NCBI GenBank assembly: GCA_017527865.1
Contig: JAFXPN010000026.1
Span: 1 to 64,000 of the forward strand
DNA length: 64,000 nucleotides
From: Clostridiales bacterium
GTDB lineage: Bacteria > Bacillota > Clostridia > Saccharofermentanales > Saccharofermentanaceae
Direction of reading: 5' to 3'
Shown here: positions 17,322-27,100 of the stretch, piece after piece
How positions within the stretch are numbered: the first letter of the stretch is position 1
Layout of the letters: every line of letters begins with the position of its first letter
Made by a program: the position numbers and the translations under genes
The notes under the pieces: generated by a model
Database searches by the model: none
What the model was told of the DNA's origin: nothing
What the model saw: only the letters and a program-made list of their open reading frames with translations

Positions 17322-18637
17322 GCCGGATCACAGTCTCTTTTCTTACCGAGCAGCTCTACCACCTGGTGAACCTTAAACACTTTCTGACCGTCCACATAGA
17401 ATCTGAACAGTTCGCCGTCCTTGCTGTATATCTCGAACGCCTTGCCGTACTTTGCCACAAGGCCTCTCATGGTTGCGATCTCGAACACCTGTCTTATAGG
17501 CTTCGCAACGCCATCGAGCGTGCGGTTCCTGTATTTCTTCATGGGCTTGCCCTTCTTGTACGGGATTCCGTCAGAAGCGTCGCAGTCAGTTCCCTCGTAT
17601 ATGATCTCTGTCGATGTGATAGTAACCTTGCCGTTGCCGGTCTTCGCCCACGTAAGCGGATCGAACATCTTGTGAAGATCCGCATCGAGTTCCATCCGGA
17701 AATCACCGGCGGCAATCTCCTGCTCGACCTTCTCCTTCTCCCAGACGGTCCACTTATGAAGATCATCGAAGCTCTTATCCTCGGCCGAAGCTCCCTCAAG
17801 AAGTCCCGAAGTCAGATATCTGACCTTGTTCCCGCACGATGTGCAGACCACGCAGTCGCTGCTGCTCTTTCCGGCCCACTGAACGGTGAATTCCTTCGCA
17901 CACTTGGGGCAGATGTAGCCGATATTCTCAAGGCCCCGAGCGAGGTTCTTACCCTTGTGAACGGGGTGGAACTTACGGCTGTAATCGTTCTCGTCGTATT
18001 TAATGCCGTCGAGGATAAACTGCTGAATCTCCTCAGCGCTCATCTCCCTGACCTTGGACCCCGGCAGCTTATATGCGAATTCGGATGTGATCTTTCCCTT
18101 GCGCAGAGAGAGACCCTTTCCCCAGCGGGGCATCGTCAGGTACGCGCCGTGAATATGCTGGATATAGATCGCGGCGCCGGCTTTCTTGGCCATCTTCGCG
18201 ACGCCGTCGTCGAAGGTAATGGTAGATCCGTCAACCGAACGCGTAGCCTCCGGGTAGATGAAGAGCACGCCTTTTCGCTTCATGACCTTCATCATGGCCT
18301 TCACCGCGACAGTATCCACGACGAACTGCTTCTTCGGGATCGCGCCGCCCAGGCGGAACCAGTGGCCCCAGGGATTCTTACGGAAAACGAACTCACCGGT
18401 AACGAAATTGCCGGGGCGTCCTCTTGTGAGCTTGCTCGTGACCATCGGATCCAGGTAAGACTGATGGTTCGCTACGACTATGATAGGACCTTCTTCCTTG
18501 AGGTAATCCTGATCGGGCTTGACTTTGATACGCGCGATCAACGCTATGAGCGTAACCAGGATGTTCTCGCCGATCAGGTGATACCACCAGTTGCTCGGGA
18601 CACATCCGATATCGTATTCGTAAGGCTTTTTTGCCAT
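17318..18637 (-). CDS. PlsC-like acyltransferase with zinc-ribbon C-terminal extension
   Basis: A 439-residue protein. The N-terminal 210 residues form a 1-acyl-sn-glycerol-3-phosphate acyltransferase-like domain with the catalytic NHQSYLDP (HX4D) and the later FIYPEATRS (EGTRS-like, with a P-E-A substitution). The remaining 220 residues are unusual for PlsC: a zinc ribbon CPKC...CVVCTSC near 245-270 and a C-terminal domain that I do not recognise. A plain PlsC is about 240 residues. The ATG at 18637 follows GGGGGT. It probably acts in phospholipid synthesis and is coupled to the CPBP protease gene. Confidence 0.8.
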   Translation of the reverse strand: MAKKPYEYDIGCVPSNWWYHLIGENILVTLIALIARIKVKPDQDYLKEEGPIIVVANHQSYLDPMVTSKLTRGRPGNFVTGEFVFRKNPWGHWFRLGGAIPKKQFVVDTVAVKAMMKVMKRKGVLFIYPEATRSVDGSTITFDDGVAKMAKKAGAAIYIQHIHGAYLTMPRWGKGLSLRKGKITSEFAYKLPGSKVREMSAEEIQQFILDGIKYDENDYSRKFHPVHKGKNLARGLENIGYICPKCAKEFTVQWAGKSSSDCVVCTSCGNKVRYLTSGLLEGASAEDKSFDDLHKWTVWEKEKVEQEIAAGDFRMELDADLHKMFDPLTWAKTGNGKVTITSTEIIYEGTDCDASDGIPYKKGKPMKKYRNRTLDGVAKPIRQVFEIATMRGLVAKYGKAFEIYSKDGELFRFYVDGQKVFKVHQVVELLGKKRDCDPA

Positions 18638-18761
18638 CAATGATGACCCCCGTTAACAATAATTTCTCGTTATTATAACAAATCTTTATTTGCAAAATAC
18701 TCTGTTATGCCTGATTATTATAATTGTAAATTTTCAAGTAATTTTAAAAGGAGAGTGCCGT

Positions 18762-18827
18762 ATGTTCGATATTATGTCTGACCCCGTCGGCTCTTTGATT
18801 ACTGAACTTATCAACTGCATCGCCTAG
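18762..18827 (+). CDS. 21-codon upstream frame joined in frame to the ABC ATPase gene by a TAG codon
   Basis: AAAAGGAGAG lies at good distance before the ATG at 18762. The frame encodes 21 residues starting MFDIMSDPVGS and ends in TAG at 18825. The ABC transporter gene begins at the next codon (ATG 18828) in the same frame and has no ribosome site of its own. This is either a leader peptide with stop-start coupling (TAGATG) or the true N-terminus interrupted by an amber codon. A TATAAT box at 18719-18724 could be the promoter. Confidence 0.6.
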   Translation: MFDIMSDPVGSLITELINCIA

Positions 18828-20150
18828 ATGTTCCTTTTCAAAAAATGCGGACTCAAGTGGTGGCAGAGCTTCGTCCCCGTCCTGAACAACTACTATAAGG
18901 GTTTGTGTGCCAACAGGAAGAAGGAAGGTAAGATCATGGCCGTTCTTGAGGCCGTTATGCTGATTCTGGAGATTCCCATTCTGATCGGGCAGATCAACGA
19001 TTCTTTGCCCACACCGGTACTTCTTATCTGCATACTGGTCTTCATTATCTGCTTTATCATGCTTGTCGTTTATGATATCCGCATCAGCATCGCCCTATGC
19101 GAGATCTTCGGCAGGAGCAAGAAGTGGCTGTGGCTGTGGATCCCGTTCGATTCTTTCACCGCAGCCTGGTGGGGTCTGTCGGGCAAATTCGTTCCGAACA
19201 GACTTGCAACCGATAAGGATGAAGAAGCCGAGCTTTCCGGTATCGAAGCTGCAACTGCCGGAGAAGGCCTCACGATCAACATCAACGAGAGAACCGCGAA
19301 GACCGCATTCCAGACCAATGTCCTTCTTAAGGATATCCACATGAATATCCCCAAGGGCCACATGGTCCTCCTGTTAGGCGGTTCCGGCGCAGGCAAGACC
19401 ACATTCCTTAATGCCGTAACAGGCTACGAGAAGGCCGATGCCGTCATCACGTTGAACGGCGTCAACATCTACGAAGAATACGACAGCATTAAGTACCAGT
19501 TGGGCTTCGTTCCGCAGCAGGAACTCATGCGCGGCAACGACACCGTATTGAAGACACTTTCCGACGCGGCTGACATCCGCCTTCCCGCTTCGATGTCGCG
19601 TAGGGAGAAGGACGAGCGCGTAATGGAAGTTCTCGAGACATTCGGACTTGCCATGCTCTCCGGCACCATGGTAGAGAAGCTCTCGGGCGGACAGAAGAAG
19701 CGTCTGTCGATCGCTCTCGAATTCATCTCCGACCCGAACCTGTTCATCCTCGACGAGCCTGACTCCGGTCTCGACGGTGTTGTCGCGAGGGCTCTGTTCG
19801 AGAAGCTCAGATCCATCGCCGACGAGGGAAAGATCGTCATAGTTATCACGCACACCCCGGACAGAGTTATCGACCTTTTCGATGATGTTATCGTGCTTGC
19901 CAAGGACAGCTCACGCACGGGCCGACTTGCTTTCTACGGTCCTGTCGAGTGCGCACGTAAGTATTTCGCCAGAGGCAATATGGAGGCGCTGCTGCGCACC
20001 ATCAACCAGAAGGAAGAGGGCGGCGAGGGCCGTGCCGACGAATTCATAGCGCGCTTCTCACATGTCGTAAGACTCATGGAGGAGGGCAAGAGCTGTGACG
20101 AAGCCGTAACTGAAGTACTGGCTTCCGAGAGGGAGGTGGCTGCATCATGA
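18828..20150 (+). CDS. ABCG-like ABC transporter ATP-binding protein with N-terminal membrane domain
   Basis: A 440-residue protein. The N-terminal 115 residues contain three hydrophobic stretches and GLKWWQSFVPVLNNYYK, like the small DUF5684-type domains found beside signal peptidases and exporters. The ATPase follows: Walker A GGSGAGKTT (about 183-191), Q-loop FVPQQE, signature LSGGQKKRLSIALE, Walker B LFILDEPDSGLD, and a switch His in ITHTPDR. The closest style is the ABCG/ABC-2 exporter class. It overlaps the permease gene by 4 nt. Translation probably depends on the 21-codon frame just upstream. The substrate is unknown. Confidence 0.85.
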   Translation: MFLFKKCGLKWWQSFVPVLNNYYKGLCANRKKEGKIMAVLEAVMLILEIPILIGQINDSLPTPVLLICILVFIICFIMLVVYDIRISIALCEIFGRSKKWLWLWIPFDSFTAAWWGLSGKFVPNRLATDKDEEAELSGIEAATAGEGLTININERTAKTAFQTNVLLKDIHMNIPKGHMVLLLGGSGAGKTTFLNAVTGYEKADAVITLNGVNIYEEYDSIKYQLGFVPQQELMRGNDTVLKTLSDAADIRLPASMSRREKDERVMEVLETFGLAMLSGTMVEKLSGGQKKRLSIALEFISDPNLFILDEPDSGLDGVVARALFEKLRSIADEGKIVIVITHTPDRVIDLFDDVIVLAKDSSRTGRLAFYGPVECARKYFARGNMEALLRTINQKEEGGEGRADEFIARFSHVVRLMEEGKSCDEAVTEVLASEREVAAS

Positions 20151-21193
20151 ACAGAGAGATAAAAGACGTAAAGCATAAGGGACGCATATACCAGACTGGG
20201 ATCTACCTCGGCAAATTCTTTAGAATGTTCGTATTCCAGAGCGACTGGAAGGTAATGCCGATGTCCGCTGTCATCGCAGGTCTCGTCGGACTTGTAATGA
20301 GCAGAACACTCTTCAAGACCATGGAAGGAACTCTCACGGGATCGTTCGCGCTGTCGTGCATCTGCGTGTGGAACGGTTTCTTCAACTCCATCCAGAATGT
20401 CTGCCGTGAGCGAGCGATCGTAAAGCGTGAGCACAGAAGCGGCGTGCACATCAGTTCCTACATCACGGCGCACACGATCTACCAGGCTTTCCTGTGCCTG
20501 CTGCAGACCTTGATCACGATGTTTGTTCTGTCCAAGATGGGTGTCGCTTTCCCTGCGGACAAGGGCGGAATCATTCTTCCCAACTTCTACCTCGATATGG
20601 GCATAACGATCTTCCTGACGACATTCGCTGCCGATATGTTAAGCCTGCTCGTATCGTCCTTCGTTAGAAACACCACGACGGCCATGACGGTCATGCCGTT
20701 CCTTCTGATCTTCCAGCTTGTTTTCTCAGGCGGATTCTTCTCACTTCCCGACAGTGTGCTCGGACTTACGAATCTCACGATCACCAAGTGGAGCCTTACA
20801 GCCACATGCGCACAGGGCCGCTATAACGAGCTTCCCATGACATCACTGTGGGTGAGCCTGAAGAAGATGCGCAATGCGGAAGTCACCGGAGAGCAGATGA
20901 AGGAATTTATAATGACTTCTCCCGACGTAGTCGAGAACCCGGAAGTGGCAGTTGCGATCCTGACCATCCCTGACGATGCGGTCTTCAACCTCGGAGACAT
21001 ACTGCAAGTCATCGAGGCCAACAACGGTGCTTATGTGATCGAGAAGAAGTCAGGCGAGCTCAATTACACAGCAAAATATGCTTCCGATCCCGCGATCGTT
21101 AAGAACAGCTGGAGTATGCTCGGCTTCGAGATACTCGCCTACATCGCCATCGCGACCGGCGCACTCGAGTTCATCGACAAGGACAAACGTTAG
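20147..21193 (+). CDS. ABC-2 type permease
   Basis: A 348-residue membrane protein with about six helices, and a soluble loop at about 225-305 before the last helix. It pairs with the upstream ATPase (ATGA overlap). The sequence pattern, with helices at about 38-55, 62-85, 105-125, 145-170, 175-200 and near the C-terminus, fits ABC-2/ABCG permeases. The transported compound cannot be inferred. Confidence 0.8.
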   Translation: MNREIKDVKHKGRIYQTGIYLGKFFRMFVFQSDWKVMPMSAVIAGLVGLVMSRTLFKTMEGTLTGSFALSCICVWNGFFNSIQNVCRERAIVKREHRSGVHISSYITAHTIYQAFLCLLQTLITMFVLSKMGVAFPADKGGIILPNFYLDMGITIFLTTFAADMLSLLVSSFVRNTTTAMTVMPFLLIFQLVFSGGFFSLPDSVLGLTNLTITKWSLTATCAQGRYNELPMTSLWVSLKKMRNAEVTGEQMKEFIMTSPDVVENPEVAVAILTIPDDAVFNLGDILQVIEANNGAYVIEKKSGELNYTAKYASDPAIVKNSWSMLGFEILAYIAIATGALEFIDKDKR

Positions 21194-21213
21194 AAAAAAG
21201 TAACACTCCTGTT

Positions 21214-21259
21214 AATTGCAAATCACGCGATGATTTTATATTATTACGTGATTGCAATT
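21214..21259 (+). promoter_or_regulatory. promoter framed by inverted repeats upstream of the OFA transporter
   Basis: The arms AATTGCAAATCACG (21214-21227) and CGTGATTGCAATT (21247-21259) are inverted copies with one extra base in the left arm. Between and within them lie a -35-like TTGCAA (21216-21221) and a -10-like TATTAT (21239-21244) at 17-bp spacing. The right arm ends just before the ribosome site. A dimeric repressor binding both arms, or an RNA hairpin near the ribosome site, would control the transporter. Confidence 0.5.
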
Positions 21260-21275
21260 TAAAAGGAGGCTCCTT

Positions 21276-22523
21276 ATGAGCAATAATAAATGGGTTTGCG
21301 CTGCTATTCCCGCTCTTCTTCTGCACTGCAGTATCGGTACCGTTTACTGCTGGGGCACGTTCTCGAAGGAGATAGCTGAATACATCGGCGCAGAAAAAAG
21401 TGCTGTTCAGTGGGCATTCTCGCTCGCTATCTTCTTCCTCGGCATGTCCGCCGCTTTCCTGGGCGACGTAGTCGAGAAGGACATCAAAAAGTCATCGCTC
21501 ATCGCTACGATCTGCTTCACAACAGGTATGGTCGGCACAGGTGCCGCTATCCTTTTGAAGTCGCTCCCCCTTATCTTCCTTTGCTACGGATGCATAATGG
21601 GTATCGGACTGGGAACCGGTTATCTGTCGCCCGTTAAGACACTCATGCTGTGGTTCAAGGACCGCAAGGGTCTCGCTACGGGTCTTGCAGTTGCAGGCTT
21701 CGGTCTTGCAAAGGCCATCGCTACTCCCATAATGCAGTTCTTCCTTAACACATTCGACAACAACCCCGCTTACATGTTCTTCATCATGGGCGGCATCTAC
21801 TGCGTAATGATGTTCATCGGTCACCTGCTCTTAAAGAAGCCTGCCGACTGGGTTGAGGCTCACGAGGAGGGCGGCATCAAGGAGTTCTTCGCTACACTTG
21901 CCAAGAACTTCAAGTTCTCTTTCACCAACAAGACATTCATCGGAATCTGGATCATGTTCTACATCAACATCCACTGCGGTCTCGCGCTCATCTCACAGGA
22001 GAAGGCGATCTTCACGGCAGTCGGACTTACAACAGGCATAGCCGCCACATTAGGTTCCGTAACAGCCATCGCCAACGCGGCCGGCCGTCTGGGCTTCTCC
22101 GCATGGGCCGATACATTCAAGGACAGGAATACGATCTACAAGATCATCTTCATCATGTCCATCGCTCTTACGGGCGCCACGATCCTCACAAACGGCATCG
22201 AGAACAAGATCGTTGTTCTGTGCGTGGCACTTCTGATCGCGGTTAACGCAGGATACGGCGGAGGCTTCTCCAATGTTCCCACTCTTCTTTCCGACCACTT
22301 CGGCATGAAGTCCATCTCCGCAGTTCACGGCATGTGCCTCTCTGCATGGGCTGTCGCAGGTCTTACCGGAAACCAGATGGCAACCGCTATCATCGAGCGC
22401 GTCGGTGACAACGCCACAGGTTATCAGTCAGTTCTCTATGCTACGGGTGCTTTATACGTTGTCGCTCTTATCGTCTGCTTCGTGCTTGTAAAGCCTTCTA
22501 AGAAGGAAAAAGCAGAGGCCTGA
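21276..22523 (+). CDS. OFA-family MFS transporter (oxalate/formate antiporter type)
   Basis: A 415-residue protein with 12 predicted membrane helices. The N-terminus GTVYCWGTFSKEI and the central GLGTGYLSPVKTLMLWFKDRKGLATGLAV are typical of the OFA (oxalate:formate antiporter) branch of the major facilitator superfamily. The ATG at 21276 follows AAAAGGAGG. Members of this branch move small monocarboxylates or dicarboxylates. The nearby pyruvate formate-lyase genes make formate or another fermentation acid a reasonable guess, but not proven. It has its own promoter with inverted repeats and a terminator downstream. Confidence 0.85.
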   Translation: MSNNKWVCAAIPALLLHCSIGTVYCWGTFSKEIAEYIGAEKSAVQWAFSLAIFFLGMSAAFLGDVVEKDIKKSSLIATICFTTGMVGTGAAILLKSLPLIFLCYGCIMGIGLGTGYLSPVKTLMLWFKDRKGLATGLAVAGFGLAKAIATPIMQFFLNTFDNNPAYMFFIMGGIYCVMMFIGHLLLKKPADWVEAHEEGGIKEFFATLAKNFKFSFTNKTFIGIWIMFYINIHCGLALISQEKAIFTAVGLTTGIAATLGSVTAIANAAGRLGFSAWADTFKDRNTIYKIIFIMSIALTGATILTNGIENKIVVLCVALLIAVNAGYGGGFSNVPTLLSDHFGMKSISAVHGMCLSAWAVAGLTGNQMATAIIERVGDNATGYQSVLYATGALYVVALIVCFVLVKPSKKEKAEA

Positions 22524-22594
22524 TAAAGCCATCCCTTAAGCAACATCCACCACGGAGTGCTGCTTAACAAAAACAGTAGAAATACAGATAAGAC

Positions 22595-22625
22595 CCGCCA
22601 TTGTGTAAGAAGCAATGGCGGTTTT
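22595..22625 (+). terminator. rho-independent terminator of the OFA transporter
   Basis: A perfect 9-bp stem CCGCCATTG/CAATGGCGG with a 9-nt loop is followed by TTTTCTTGTG. A second, weaker hairpin (about 22543-22567, arms around TAAGCA/TGCTTA) lies just upstream without a T tract. Confidence 0.85.
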
Positions 22626-22712
22626 CTTGTGTCCTTTTCTGCTCAGTGCGCGGCCGAATGAAATGATCAGAGTTCATTTCAAATGACAACCCGTTATCCG
22701 TATAAGGCTTCC

Positions 22713-23366
22713 TTATCTGATAAACTCCAGCACCTCTTTAAGAGACGGGAAGACCTGATCCGCCAGCGCTCTGATCTCGTCGTCGGGCTGCACCAGATCG
22801 GGCACCATGATCGTATACAGACCGGCAGCCTTCGCGGAGCGCACTCCGTTGAAAGAATCCTCGATGGCGGCCGCATCCGCCGCATCGACACCCAGACGCC
22901 TCAGAGCCTCCAGCCAGATGTCAGGCGCGGGCTTGCTTCTTTCCACCATGTCGCCGCACACGATCTGATCGAAGTATTTCTCCAATCCGGCGCCTACGAT
23001 CTCACGCAGAACGGAAGCAGACGATGTAGAAGACGCGAGCGCCGTCTTGATCCCGTTGTCCTTGAGATAAGCCAAAAGCTCGCGCGTCCCGGGCTTCACC
23101 GCAACCAGGCCCGTATCAAAGAGCTGCTTAAAAAGCGCGCGTTTCTTCTCGTTGAGCTCATCGTAAGGCACATCCGGCCCGTACATCTTCACGAAAAGCT
23201 CGCGCGTGGCAGCCGAGTTGATCCCAAGCGCCTGACGGCAGAATTCTTCGATGTTCTTAAGTCCCGCCTCGGGCGCAACAAGTTTCCAGCACTCGATAAC
23301 GGCTCTCTCGGAGTCGAAGATGACTCCGTCCATATCAAATAAGACCGCTTTAATCTTCGTATCCAT
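22713..23366 (-). CDS. HAD family hydrolase (beta-phosphoglucomutase-like phosphatase)
   Basis: A 217-residue HAD subfamily IA protein. Motif I FDMDGVIFDSE carries the nucleophile Asp and acid/base Asp. Motif II is ASSTSSASV, the motif III lysine is in RSKPAPDIW, and motif IV is AIEDSFNG. Such enzymes remove phosphate from sugar phosphates or isomerise them; the substrate is not readable. It begins 3 nt after the pflA stop, so it is in the same transcript and may have a housekeeping role for phosphorylated metabolites. Confidence 0.85.
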   Translation of the reverse strand: MDTKIKAVLFDMDGVIFDSERAVIECWKLVAPEAGLKNIEEFCRQALGINSAATRELFVKMYGPDVPYDELNEKKRALFKQLFDTGLVAVKPGTRELLAYLKDNGIKTALASSTSSASVLREIVGAGLEKYFDQIVCGDMVERSKPAPDIWLEALRRLGVDAADAAAIEDSFNGVRSAKAAGLYTIMVPDLVQPDDEIRALADQVFPSLKEVLEFIR

Positions 23367-23369
23367 GCC

Positions 23370-24098
23370 TCAGACCGCCCCCAGGATCTTCCTGGCATTG
23401 TCGACCCGTTCAGCCGAAGGAGTCGTGATGCCTTCAAGTTCGTAAGGGATCCCCAGGGTCTTCCACTTATGGACGCCCAGTGTGTGATACGGAAGGACTT
23501 CCACCCTCTCCACTGTCTTCAGTGTCCTGATGAAGTCTGCAAGGCGGACAAGATATTCATCCTTATCATTACGCTCGGGAACCAGCACGTGACGGATCCA
23601 CATCTTTACGCCGAGATCGCTCAGCTCACGGGCCATCGCCAGTATATTATCGTTCGGCTGCTTCGTAAGCTCTTTGTGACCTTCCGGATCGATGTGCTTG
23701 ATATCGAGCATCACAAGATCCGTGACTTTCATAAGATCAAGGAATTTATCATGCCACTCGGGATTTGTGTTATACGGGTTGCCTGATGTATCGAGGCATG
23801 TGTTTATGCCGCGCTCCTTCGCCTTGGTAAACAATTCGAGAAGGAAATCGATCTGCATCAAAGGCTCGCCTCCCGACACGGTGATGCCGCCCTTGTCACC
23901 CCAGTAGGTCTTATACCGGACCGCCTGATCGAGCAGCTCATCTGCGCTCTTAAGCTGTCCGTCAGTCATCTTCCAAGTGTCGGGATTATGGCAGAACTGG
24001 CACCGCATGCCGCACCCTGCGAAAAAGATGATGTACCGTACGCCGGGCCCGTCAGCCGACCCGAAGCTTTCAGTTGAATGAATGTATCCTTGTGACAT
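23370..24098 (-). CDS. pflA: pyruvate formate-lyase activating enzyme
   Basis: A 242-residue radical SAM enzyme that installs the glycyl radical on pyruvate formate-lyase. The [4Fe-4S] motif is CGMRCQFCHNP (CxxxCxxC), followed by SGGEPLMQ and DTSGNPYN. The length is normal for PflA. GAGAGG precedes the ATG. It is separated from pflB by about 5 kb, and the ABC module at 24140-28988 lies between them on the same strand. It could be transcribed from the ABC promoter or from its own. Confidence 0.95.
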   Translation of the reverse strand: MSQGYIHSTESFGSADGPGVRYIIFFAGCGMRCQFCHNPDTWKMTDGQLKSADELLDQAVRYKTYWGDKGGITVSGGEPLMQIDFLLELFTKAKERGINTCLDTSGNPYNTNPEWHDKFLDLMKVTDLVMLDIKHIDPEGHKELTKQPNDNILAMARELSDLGVKMWIRHVLVPERNDKDEYLVRLADFIRTLKTVERVEVLPYHTLGVHKWKTLGIPYELEGITTPSAERVDNARKILGAV

Positions 24099-24139
24099 GA
24101 GTCTACCTCTCGATCAGATGAATATCTTTTAATTATACC

Positions 24140-27100
24140 TTATTCTGCACTGACATCCGTAAGGTTTAAGCGCTTAACCTTACGAAGCGCCCATGCGCTT
24201 ATGACAGCGGTAAAGAATATCGTGAATACCGCCGCGATTCCCCATGACGTGTACTGTATGGAACGGTCGAAATGAAGGATCATGGATTCGAGCAGCCTTA
24301 CGACTTTATACGCAAGCAGTGATCCCAGCCCGAGACCGATGATTATTCCGAGCACCGTGCTCACTATGATCTCGAGCGAGACGTATTTTATCGTCTCCTT
24401 AACAGTAAAGCCGTTTACTCTCAGTATCGTCAGCTCGAGCTTCTTCTGATTGATATACATGTTGACAAGATTAAGAAGGATGAAGTACGCCATCATGGCT
24501 GCCACTATGATGAACAGCAAAGAGATATAATCGAGGACCGAAGCCAGATCCTTTACATGCGCACGGTTCTCGGCAGAGTTGGCTGAACTCATATAGCCCG
24601 GGATCTTCGAGATATCATTTACGAGGTCTTCGGCGCGCTGCTGATCGATATTTACCAGGAATGCGTTATTGACCGCTTCCTCACCGAAAGTCTCGGAATA
24701 CGTGTCCGGCGACATGATGACATACTGACCGATATACTGGTTAAACACACCTGCGACAACGACGTCGTGGGGATCCATCGCAGCATCAAATACAGTGATC
24801 TCATCGCCGCGGTTGATGTGCATCCGTTCGGACAGCATCGTGAACACCCACAGGCCGTCGGAATTATCGGTTATCAGATCACCTGTCTGCACATCCCTTC
24901 TCGTAAGATAAGGCTGCATTTCTTCAAGATCTCCTGCCACCAGTTCGAACGCATTCAGATTACCATTGATCTCATACGTATAGTAATCGTCGTGGACGGT
25001 CATATAGTCCGCGTTGTACTCTTCGATAACTTCCGCGATATCCTGTTCGACGGTATCGGAGATCACGGGATCATACTTGATCTTGAGACCGTATACCTCG
25101 AACGTGTCGTAATGCATTTCGACGGCATTGTTAACACTGAAGTTAAGCGACATGCCCGCGACAAGAAGCGTGCAGCATCCCGCAATGCTCATGATGGTAA
25201 CGATGACTCTTTTCTTGTCGGCAAGCATATTGAGAAGGATCATCCTGCCGTAAAGCGTCCCCTTGCTCCTTCGGGAACGCGCGCTCTTCTTTCTTCTGCT
25301 GCCGGTCAGGCTGTCCTGCATCAGAGTTATCGCAGAAGCCTTGATAAGATGCGTGCATGCGAACCACACCGTAAAGCTCGACAGAACTATCGCGCCTGCC
25401 ACGATAATGCAAGTCAGCGGCGTATTGAAGAAGAAGTGTCCTTTGCCGTAAACGTAATTTCTTCCGTACACATGAAGGAAGATAAACTGGATTATGGTGT
25501 AACCCACAAGGACACCGAGCGCCGCACCGGTTATGGTTCCCGTTACACCGAACATCAGGTACTTTGCAAGGATCTCCCGGTTAAAGAATCCAAACGCCTT
25601 GGTCGCTCCGACGAGACGGCGCTGCTCCTCTATGATCCTGCCCGTAGTCGCATATATAACAAGAGCGCCTACAAGGATGAAAACAAATGCCATCGTCGCA
25701 CCCATATCGGCTACGTTCCTGGCATCGTTGCGTATCTGTATATATCCCGCATTTCCTTCGGCAGTAAGCACTATCCAGTGGCATGCCTTAAGATTTTTTA
25801 TCCGCTCCATCGCTTCTTCAAGCTGACCTTTTCCCTGCAAATACTGTGCTTCACCTTCTTCAAGTTGCGGGCGTACCTGAGCAAGCTCCGCAAGTCCCTC
25901 CTGAAGCTGTATTAAGCCGTCTTCATACCGGGCTTCGCCTTCCTCGAGCTGTTCCCGCCCCTGATTGTATTCCGCCTGTCTCGAGTTATACTCGGCTTCA
26001 CCCGCATTGTATCTTGCAAGGCCTTCCGCATACTGTGCCTCACCGGCCTCATACTGCGCATAAGCATCGTCATATTGCGCCTGGCCCTCGTTAAACTGCT
26101 CCAGCTTCTCATTGTACTGGGCAAGTGCAGCTTCGAACTCGGGAAGCTTCGCGTTATACCGCTCGATGGCATCTATATACATCCAGTGATATGTGTTCCA
26201 GGTTGAGGCAGTATTCGCCAACTCGTTATATCTGGATTCGACCGAGTTATACTCATTTACTATCTCCCTGACTATCGCCTCAAGAACGGTCTCGCCGTCA
26301 ATGATCACCAGTACCTCTCCCTTTATCTCCTCATAAGCGGCACGAAGCTCATCTTCGGGTATTCCTGTCGATGCCAGGACAGCGAAAATATTATCGCTCA
26401 TGGAATCATTCAGATCGATCATTACGCTGTCCGATATCTGCATGCAGGACGCAGAGACTCCGGGGTTATCGACATCAGCAGTGGACGCAGGAATCGCCCA
26501 GCTGATGCTCTCGGCGATATCACGGCCCAGCACATCGGCGATGGATTCATAGATCCGGGTCCTTACCTGCGTCTTCGCGTCCTCGAGCTGCATATATCCG
26601 GATATAAGCTGCTGCCGTCCTGATGCGATCCGTGCTTCGGCATCAGCAATTGCCTGACGCCCTTCTTCGATCTGCGCGCCGTAATAATCGAGCTGCGCCT
26701 GCGCTTCATCGAGCTGTGCTCTTCCTTCGGCAAGCCTTGCGGCAGCTGAATCAAGTTCGGCTCTTAAAGCCTGAAGCTGCGCCCATGCATCGTCGAGCTG
26801 CGCCCTTCCGTCCCGCAGCCGGATCTGTGCCTCCGCTAACTGATCCCATCCTTCATCAAGCTGTGTGCGCGCGTCATTAAGCTGAACCTGCGCATCGGCT
26901 GTCTGGTCGAGTCCGTTTTTATATTCATTCCATCCGTCATCCAGCTGCCTTCGGACACGATCAAGCTCCGCTGAAGAATCATCGATCTGTGCCTGGAACT
27001 CTCCTGTGATCTCATCATATCTTATGGGCGCACGTATATCGGCAAGCTCATCGAGCCGGTTCTTCGTCAGCGTTACACAGTCGATGTATTGTTGGGAGAA

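Noticed and set aside
17366-18643. 425-codon plus-strand frame opposite the acyltransferase gene
   Set aside because: Antisense shadow of a gene with clear catalytic motifs; no recognisable protein features.
22640-22685. GAAATGA/TCATTTC hairpin as terminator of the HAD-pflA transcript
   Set aside because: A 7-bp A/T-rich stem without a T tract on the minus strand.
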